64,000 nt of DNA. Source: Norana najaformis (lineage: Eukaryota; Annelida; Clitellata; Crassiclitellata; Hormogastridae). The stretch lies in the NCBI GenBank assembly GCA_964023275.1, contig OZ029929.1, forward strand, positions 11,163,983 to 11,227,982, read 5' to 3'. The position numbers were made by a program, and so were the translations under genes. Of this stretch, positions 57,649 through 64,000 are shown piece by piece. The notes under the pieces were generated by a model that was given only the letters and a program-made list of their open reading frames with translations, ran no database searches and was not told where the DNA came from. Every line of letters starts with the position of its first letter. The stretch's first letter is position 1.

Positions 57649-57850
57649 AATTTTATTTAGAAAATAAATTGTTACATAAAATGACCCCAAAAAAGTAAAA
57701 AAATTGGAATCATCCTGTTGCTTACCAAAACCATTGTTTTTTTCCAGAATCTTTCTTCATCATGTTCTGCCAATAGCAAAAAACTTCCAATTTTTATTTA
57801 GAAAATAGACAGTTACATAAAACTACCGCAAAAGTAAAAAATTTGAATTT
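57649..57850 (-). repeat. Local duplication next to a snoRNA
   Basis: About 65 bases starting ATTTAGAAAATA and including GTTACATAAAA and AAGTAAAAAA occur at 57652 and again at 57793. The first copy is followed by a lone TCATCAT (57756-57762), which reads as an orphan C box on the - strand. This looks like a duplicated intron unit whose snoRNA has decayed. Confidence 0.6.
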
Positions 57851-57903
57851 TTTTGTTTAAATCAAAACCACTGTTTTTATCAAATCTTTTATTGTCAAAC
57901 AAT

Positions 57904-57976
57904 GAGCTCATCAGCTAAATTATAATCATGAAGACTTCATACATATGCTTGTCTATAAGAAATCATCATCGAGCTC
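57904..57976 (-). ncRNA. Box C/D snoRNA, SNORD27-like (18S A27), copy 2
   Basis: 73 nt. Stem GAGCTC/GAGCTC, C box ATGATGA (57963-57969), D box CTGA (57911-57914). Internal guide AGACAAGCATATG pairs over 13 bases with 18S CAUAUGCUUGUCU; D' is ATGA and the fifth base faces A27. The box D guide (ATTATAATTTAG) differs from that of copy 1 and has no target I recognise. Acceptor about 80 nt downstream. Confidence 0.9.
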
Positions 57977-58603
57977 GAAACAATTGACAGCCAATTTTAC
58001 TTGTACGTGCAGAACTTGGATCTTAACTGGTCTCCAATAAGGAGTTCTGGGCAACCTTGAAAAACAAGAGTTTTGTTTCCATCTAAGAATTACAGGTTAC
58101 AGTTCTAGGAGAACTCTTTTGGGGGCCTTGCCATTTCAATCATGCCCCAGGCCCAACCTGGTCCATAAAATGCAGCATTAGACTAATTTATTTTAGGCAT
58201 ATCCTGCATGTTATAAAAAATTATAATATAAATAATAATAATATTAATAATGACATGCCTCAATCGTTGCTGTTATTGGAGGATGCCACATGGCAGACCG
58301 AGAGTTGTCTGACCAGAAAAGGAATTGCAAGCATATCACCAGACTGAACACTGAATGGACATGGGCTCAGTAAAACACAGGGTAGTGTCACACTGACGCT
58401 AAGGCTGCATTCATCACACAAGTTTGGTTTCGATGAAATTGAAACAACTGTTTTGTCTGCATCTGCTCGACATCTAAAATGTAATAAATATAACACTAAA
58501 TTTAATACAGTGTAGGTACACTGCATCTCTCGAGTCAGTATTACTGCAGCAACTTGCACACAATCCTAAACAGCGGCACAGTACAGAGCCTTTAAGATAA
58601 ATG

Positions 58604-58737
58604 AATCTGCTCAGACATCCACATGGAGTTCTTTGCACAGTCTGTTACCTGGTGTTGGGGGTTCAGCTATAAAAAATAGCTCCAACACCAATATGGCAAC
58701 AATTCTGCAACAAAATTATTTTCGATCATTGCAGATT
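58604..58737 (-). ncRNA. Long C/D-like small RNA, family X, copy 1
   Basis: 134 nt. Stem AATCTGC/GCAGATT is perfect, D box CTGA (58611-58614), C box position reads ATGATCG, a weak match. It encloses a hairpin (GGTGTTGGAGCTAT paired with ATAGCT and CCAACACC with a small bulge). The guide before box D would be CTCCACATGGATGT; no rRNA target recognised. A probable acceptor is 60 nt downstream. Confidence 0.6.
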
Positions 58738-58859
58738 TGAGGTTTACTTAACAATGAAATATTTAGAAATGATTATAAATATACATTTAAAATACCACAA
58801 TTTCAATAAGCAGTTGAATTATATTAAATGCAAAAGCCAGATAAGAAGTGAACATCAGT

Positions 58860-58960
58860 ATGATCTGTAAAATCATGTAACATTAATATCCAAATTACAT
58901 AGTTTTTGCATTTGCAAATACACGCATATCTAAAAGAAATTACCATCAGGCTCAGAAATT
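58860..58960 (-). pseudogene. Decayed snoRNA copy
   Basis: 58920-58960 resembles the C-box end of the 57904-57976 snoRNA (GCATATCTAAAAGAAAT and CCATCAGGCTCAG against its CATCATCGAGCTCG), but both the C box and the stem are broken. Confidence 0.4.
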
Positions 58961-59394
58961 CAGTTCCAATTTTTGAGTCTTTAGAAAGATGTCAGTTATT
59001 AATGCTTCAGCTTTATCCATTACCTACACTGACATTGCCATGTCAGCAATGTCTGATTTTTGGGTAGACTTATTTTTAGGAACAGTTCTATACTGCAGGC
59101 CTGTTTGTATCTATGCCTCTATATCTTTGTTCAAAAGGCTACAAATAACCACTTTCTCATTTTGTCTTTCCATCCAAGACAAAGTAATTGCTTTACTAAC
59201 CATGAATGCTCAGCAGTTCGACTTTTAATGCTCTGACATGGATGTAAAGTTGGCTGCAGTTACTAAAACATAGTAACAGAGAACAATAAAATTTTCTTCC
59301 TTGAAAGACACAGCTAGGCTGTTGATAAAAAACCTTTGTCATAACAAACAATGCTCCAGCCACAGAACTGAACGCTGGCCAACCAGATTAGCAC

Positions 59395-59469
59395 CGAGCT
59401 CATCAGATAAATTTTTCCGCAACAGAGTTCAGATAATACATGCCAATTTAATCATCATCATCAAGCTCG
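59395..59469 (-). ncRNA. Box C/D snoRNA, SNORD45C-like (18S U172), copy 1
   Basis: 75 nt. Stem CGAGCT/AGCTCG, C box ATGATGA (59455-59461), D box CTGA (59403-59406), perfect D' CTGA (59429-59432). The D' guide GGCATGTATTA pairs over 11 bases with 18S UAAUACAUGCC, the fifth base facing the U equivalent to human U172. The D guide (GCGGAAAAATTTAT) has no recognised target. Acceptor TTTTTTATCAACAG about 75 nt downstream. Confidence 0.9.
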
Positions 59470-59701
59470 ATAACTGCACAAGATTTTGATCAGTGTAACA
59501 TAACAGTGCACTTTCTGCAGCACTTACACAAACAGACTCTGGAAAATTTTACAAAAACACATCAGCCATGAGACAGCAGGAATTAAAACGTTCAGCATTC
59601 CAGCCTTGCCACTCGAACACGGTAACCCTAAACTTTTAAACCTTCTAAATTATACACCAGTACACAACACTACTTACACGTACATTTAGTCTTATCTACT
59701 A

Positions 59702-59776
59702 CCGAACTTCTCAGAATAGGTTTTCCACAGATTATTCAGATAATACATGCCATTAAAAAACATCATTGAAGCTCGG
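59702..59776 (-). ncRNA. Box C/D snoRNA, SNORD45C-like (18S U172), copy 2
   Basis: 75 nt. Nine-base stem CCGAGCTTC/GAAGTTCGG with one G-U pair, C box ATGATGT (59760-59766), D box CTGA (59711-59714), D' CTGA (59736-59739). The D' guide is identical to copy 1 and keeps the U172 register. The D guide (GGAAAACCTATT) differs from copy 1. The last C-box base is changed. Confidence 0.85.
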
Positions 59777-60434
59777 CTGTAACCAAACGCTTTACATCGA
59801 CTTCCTTTAAATGCCGTTAAAAACTTAAAACAAGTGTTGCAGTCCCATGAGCCGTTCTAGTTTTCACTTAGAAACACAGTAGGGATACTTAAAGTATCGG
59901 GGACCGTTCCATTTTGGGCATGGCTTTCAGCCATTAAGCTTAGTTGCCGCTAAGATGAAAGTTTTCAAGCTAAACATTATTTGCAAAGATCAGTTAAGCA
60001 TTATTCAATATTTACAAAGCTGAACTAGGAATTAGAATCCATGTTTATTTACTTCGATCAGTGACGGGACACTTACAGAAGCCACGCCTATAATTAAAAT
60101 CACTGCAGTGGGTGACACAGAAAAGCAATGGCCAAAACAGAGCAGTCCCCGATACTATAAGTATGCCACTCAGTAAATAACTACAGAAATTTATTACATC
60201 CATCATCTCTGTGTCCTACGCAAGTGTTTTTAATGCCAGTTTTGCAATTGTAAAATATCTTTGGTGCCATTTCACCCACCAATGTCAAAACAGACAGGAC
60301 AATATACTAAGATTTTAACTAGAGTAAGCAATGATGTGGTTGGTCTGTCACGTAACATCATTTAATAAAATGTCCTTCTATAAGTAGCATAAAGCATGAC
60401 AATTACCCACAACCATTCACCATAACATTGTTAT

Positions 60435-60570
60435 GAATCTGCTCAGACATCCATGTGGAGTTCTTTGCACAGTCTGTTACCTGGTGTTGGGGGTTCAGCT
60501 ATAAACAATAGCGCCAACACCAATACGGCAACAATTATGCAATCTATGTGATTTCAATCATTGCAGATTC
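60435..60570 (-). ncRNA. Long C/D-like small RNA, family X, copy 2
   Basis: 136 nt. Stem GAATCTGC/GCAGATTC (8 bp, perfect), D box CTGA (60443-60446), C-box position ATGATTG. Internal hairpin GGTGTTGGCGCTATT with AATAGC/CCAACACC. Nearly identical to copy 1 around the D guide and hairpin, while the rest has diverged. Confidence 0.6.
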
Positions 60571-61050
60571 AGTGTTTTCCTTGCAGCATCCAAAAAGACT
60601 AAAGACTTAATTAATTTTTCAATCGATCCATGTGACAGAATAAACTGATCAAATCAAATTATAAATTCTATCAGTGATAAAATTACTTTGCTGTAAATAA
60701 ATGAAAATTTTTTTTTATTTTGCTAAAACTGTTATTTACCTTCACATGTTTACTTGTTGTGCAAATGGAGGCAGATCAGAGACGTTCACCACAGTCAAGG
60801 CTTTGCTACGTCATTCTGATCAGATCTTTCGGTCAATTCTAAGAAAAGAATTAAAATCTTAACCACTAATACTGCTTGGTAAAAAGTCATGCTACCCAAT
60901 GACACTAGATTACCCCAACAAACTGACAAGACTTCTATTACACACTGCATAAACTGCTATTTTTCTTTGTGGTGACAAAACAAAACGTAACGACTCACCA
61001 ATATTCCTCTGCATTATCATTCATAATTTCAAAAGTTTAATTATCTATTG

Positions 61051-61197
61051 CAAATCTACTGAGACGTCCATGAGGAGTTTTTCGCAGGGTTACCTGGTAC
61101 TGGGAGTTTGTTAGCTATTAAAAATAGCACCAATACCAAAATAGCAACATTTCAGCAACAGGCTTGTTTTCAATAATTAAAGATTTGACAATTAAAT
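61051..61197 (-). ncRNA. Long C/D-like small RNA, family X, copy 3 (diverged)
   Basis: 147 nt. Stem CAAATCT/AGATTTG is perfect although its sequence differs from copies 1-2. The hairpin is kept (GGTATTGGTGCTATT with AATAGCTAACA and CAGTACC), including a G-C to A-T change on both sides of the stem. The D box reads GTCTCAG rather than CTGA and the C box TTATTGA, so it may be inactive. Confidence 0.45.
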
Positions 61198-61663
61198 AAC
61201 AAGTTTTAATAACGTTCAATTATTGTACCCTTTTAGATCAAAGCAATTTTCAATTTTTAATCGAATTGCACTGAACATTTCCCGGCCACGTGGCAGCCCA
61301 ACTTAATGCATTTCACCAGATATTGTAACTTTACAATTACAACCAAGCTACAATAATCACATTACTAAATCTACAGTTTTGTTGTCTTATTTATAAGAAA
61401 CCCCACGTGGCGCTTCTACAAAGCAGTTACCCAAATTTAACCGCTTATGGTCACACTTTTAGACTATAACAGAAAGAATTTCCGAATAAGCATTTAAAAT
61501 TTTTGTCACTGCTAACTAACTTATAAACATTACATAATTTCAAAACGTTACAGAATGCTACTAGACTGCAAATGTTTTATGATAAATCAGCTTTTCACAA
61601 CGCCTTCTTACTTTTCACCGACCACCTTCTTCTGGAATGAACGAAATGAACGGATGCGGAAGT

Positions 61664-61904
61664 CGACCAGCCACGTGATCTAAGTAAGCTCTTGACTTTG
61701 TTCTTTGCTTGCATTCAGGTATATAGCTCTATATTAAATTATGCATTCATTCTGAGCATTTACATAACGCCCCTATAATTGTATACCCAGAGGATCTCCC
61801 CGCCCAGTCCCGGCGAATAAGAAGTTTTCAACTGTTGGTGAAAGGCGGATCTAGACACTCCTCGACCGCAGATCCAATCCCGATGCCTCTCCTTTCCTTA
61901 ATAT
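61664..61904. promoter_or_regulatory. Possible promoter region of the snoRNA host gene
   Basis: CACGTG E-box at 61672-61677, 60 bases upstream of the first donor on the - strand. A pyrimidine-led start such as CTTCCGC (about 61663-61657) would fit a 5' TOP-type transcript. This is inference from position. Confidence 0.3.
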
Positions 61905-62108
61905 CTATCTCACAGAGTCAATTCCAAACAGAATGGGTGATCACCTCAGCCGTCCGACAGCCTGCCTGTCCGACTCCTGGATCTCTACCTTAACCGAACC
62001 CTCCTTGCCTGTTGATTTTGTTTTAACTGCGCGCCTGTGAATAAGCTGGTTCTTATGCGACTTAGCTTTCGTTGGGCGCTGTAGAAATCTCGAGTTTACG
62101 ATTACGAT
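61905..62108 (+). repeat. SINE-like family A copy (left arm of an inverted pair)
   Basis: Body and tail as in other copies, ending CTCGAGTTTACGATTACGAT. Tail-to-tail with the next copy. Confidence 0.75.
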
Positions 62109-62129
62109 CTAGCATCCCTCACGTCAGCT

Positions 62130-62375
62130 TATGGTAATCGTAATCGTAATCCCAAGATTTCTACAGCGCCCAACGAAAGCCGCGCCGCGGGGACCAGCTT
62201 ATTCACAGGCGTTCAGTCAAAACAAAATCGATAGGCAAAAGGGTTCGGTTCCGGGTCAAGATCCAAGAGTCAGGCAGAGAGAGACAGCGTGGCAGCTACG
62301 GTGGGTGATGTTTGGGGCTGGAGAGCAGAGGAAGAAGGGGTGTTAGGATAGGATCTGTGGAAGAGGAATGTTTTC
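62130..62375 (-). repeat. SINE-like family A copy (right arm of an inverted pair)
   Basis: Starts with TAATCGTAATCGTAATCCCA on the + strand. With 61905-62108 it could fold into a hairpin of roughly 150-bp arms with a 20-base loop. 62376-63600 after it shows no recognisable gene. Confidence 0.75.
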
Positions 62376-63612
62376 AGTTTTGAGTGAAAGGCCGAAGGTT
62401 CTCCGCCCAAGACCCCGGTGGGACAGCAGACAACGCTCCCCCACCAGGGTATTTGCTAGGTTCTTCGCCCCTTATGCTATAGGTGTATATGCAGTCTCGC
62501 ATTCCAGATGTACTTCGCAGGTGCAGTAAAATTTGAGTCTGCTCTGCCTTTGTTGCAGACTTGGGCCCTGCCTCTCATGTAACTAAGGGGCCAATACAGT
62601 ATAAGCCCCGAATTTACACATTAACCTCAACGGGGGAAAAGATGGCCAGAAACTGAAGATTTAAACTTGTAACAAATGTAAAGCTCTCGGCTGTACATAC
62701 AAGGAATAACCAACATCACTGTATAATTCGCCAAAGTACTTTCAAGGCAAAGATTTAAACATTTTAGTTTCATTACCAGAACCTCTGTCTAATGAACATA
62801 TTTAGAACGCACAAAAGCCAAATTTAACTTATCTCCATAGGTCATAATCTCTTTATATAACGCAACCTTGTTACAACGCTCGACACTCGATGCGAAATCA
62901 ATGACAGCATTTAATTACCAGAGAGTTTCTGGGTAATATTAGACTACATTAGTCGTAATGACTGGTAACGGCAGACATCAGCTTGGCCATGAAACTCTTC
63001 ACCACTGTCTGGTAGTAGAACACAGCACCTTTGAGGTTTTTGGACGGCCCCTATGTTCGGATAATACATACAGCCACTACAGCCGTCAGGTTGCTCGATA
63101 ATTTTACTTGCCGTCATGCATAAGAGCGTTTTGGGTGCTCAGAATTCTGTATCTGCAATGCGAATTTCATTGACAATATATGTATTTCGGTACATTTTTC
63201 CAGTGTGAAAGCACGAAACAGCTTTCGTAGCATTGCTGTGCAATTCTTTTGTCTGCCTGAAGTGCTATAAATTAATAGCTGCCAGACAGTATATTCCAGC
63301 AAGCAAGCCAGTATTCTGATTGAACAAACGATTTGATCAACATACCCGTAAGTAAATGTGGTGTTGCAAAACTCAATTCAGTTTCATTCTTGATCAAACC
63401 AAGATCGTAAGAATATGTGAGTAAGTAAGCAAGCATGTAAGTGTGCACGCAAGTACATTTTCAATGTGCATACACAGAGATAATTGGCAAACACATTAGT
63501 CACAATGCGTATTAGAAGAACAAGACCTTGAGCCAGCCCCAACAGCCAACCATGGATATGAAGTGTTACCAACTTCATATTTCTTAGCCTCTGCACGTCT
63601 CTGCATTGGACC

Positions 63613-64000
63613 GCATACATGTATGTATGCATGCATGCATATATACGAGTTTGTATATATGTATGTATTACGTATGTTTGTAGTATATATGTGCAGTATG
63701 CACCGGTATGTATTTATGTATGCATGCATGCATGTATGTATGCATGTATGTATGTATGCATGCATAGATGCATGCATGTATGTATGCATACATGTATGTA
63801 TGCATGCATGCATATATACGAGTTTGTATATATGTATGTATTATGTATGTTTGTAGTATATATGTACAGTATGCACCGGTATGTATTTATGTATGCATGC
63901 ATGCATGTATGTATGCATGTATGTATGTATGCATGCATAGATGCATGCATGTATGTATGCATACATGTATGTATGCATGCATGCATATATACGAGTTTGT
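63613..64000 (+). repeat. 173-bp tandem repeat made of ATGT/ATGC tetranucleotides
   Basis: The block from GCATACATGTATGTATGCAT recurs at 63613, 63786 and 63959, exactly 173 bases apart, and runs off the window end. Nearly identical copies include the non-simple marker CAGTATGCACCGGTATG, so the duplication is recent. Confidence 0.93.

Larger units (their letters stand above)
56250..61663 (-). ncRNA. Putative multi-intron snoRNA host gene
   Basis: No convincing protein gene is seen on either strand, yet - strand splice sites surround a row of box C/D snoRNAs. Exon 1 would end GGTGAAAA before donor GTAAGAAGG (intron begins at 61611). Other good donors: GTAAATAA at 60739, GTAAGT at 60076, 59527 and 57215. 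Good acceptors (polypyrimidine plus AG) occur at about 59320 (TTTTTTATCAACAG), 57824 (TTTACTTTTGCGGTAG), 57392 (CCAATTTTTTGTAG) and 56452 (TATCACTTTCCCAG). snoRNA 3' ends lie 59-80 nt before these acceptors, the spacing usual for intronic C/D snoRNAs. An AATAAA on the - strand at 56274-56269 could end the transcript. An E-box CACGTG is at 61672-61677, just upstream of exon 1. Exon set is incomplete and inferred. Confidence 0.6.

Noticed and set aside
58340..58430. Further C/D snoRNA with GTGATGA and CTGA
   Set aside because: Box-like words occur at 58410-58416 and about 58367-58370 on the - strand, but the flanks do not form a terminal stem and no 18S guide is evident.
58260..58559. 99-aa - strand frame
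   Set aside because: No family similarity; overlaps inferred host-gene exon and intron sequence.
60160..60225. Additional C/D snoRNA candidate
   Set aside because: An ATGATGG-like C box and a CTGA are only about 40 bases apart and lack a convincing stem.

Overview
The window is animal (metazoan) genomic DNA. It has GT-AG introns, genes orthologous to well-known bilaterian families, invertebrate-style intron-rich gene structure, and a very heavy load of tRNA-derived SINEs, LINE remnants, microsatellites and satellite DNA. A marine invertebrate such as a mollusc would fit, but the species is an inference I cannot prove from the sequence.

Four protein genes, all on the + strand, can be assembled exon by exon with phases that close exactly. 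(1) 2123-6042: an XK-related (XKR) membrane protein, 4 exons, 492 aa, with a caspase-type DEVD motif in its N-terminal tail. (2) 11106-17902: an omega-class glutathione S-transferase, 5 exons, 244 aa. (3) 43705-47533: a PRL/PTP4A prenylated phosphatase, 5 exons, 182 aa, ending in a CCVM CaaX box. (4) 51853-55875: a claudin/PMP22-like four-pass membrane protein, 3 exons, about 320 aa, with a tyrosine/acid-rich C-terminal tail. They have no obvious shared pathway.

The most interesting region is 56.2-61.7 kb, where no convincing protein gene exists. On the - strand it holds a series of box C/D snoRNAs with C box, D box and closed terminal stems. Six are clear. Their guides match 18S rRNA at the positions equivalent to human A27 (two copies, SNORD27-like), U1442 (two copies, SNORD61-like) and U172 (two copies, SNORD45C-like), each with the methylated base at the fifth nucleotide from the D or D' box. 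Three longer (134-147 nt) C/D-like RNAs with a conserved internal hairpin have no target I recognise. Most lie about 55-80 nt upstream of a plausible - strand 3' splice site, which suggests a multi-intron snoRNA host gene with its first exon near 61.6 kb and its last exon near 56.4 kb.

Between the GST gene and the phosphatase gene lies a 7.5-kb satellite array (28179-35699) of a 26-bp unit with a higher-order repeat structure (blocks of 1854 and 2625 bp, no indels except a recurring 17-bp short unit). The rest of 18-43 kb is mostly repeats: several SINE families, LINE 3' ends, a 0.46-kb foldback palindrome, long TA/GA tracts, and minisatellites. Introns of the GST gene hold an inverted minisatellite pair flanking exon 4, a 42-bp perfect hairpin and a 0.5-kb pyrimidine tract.
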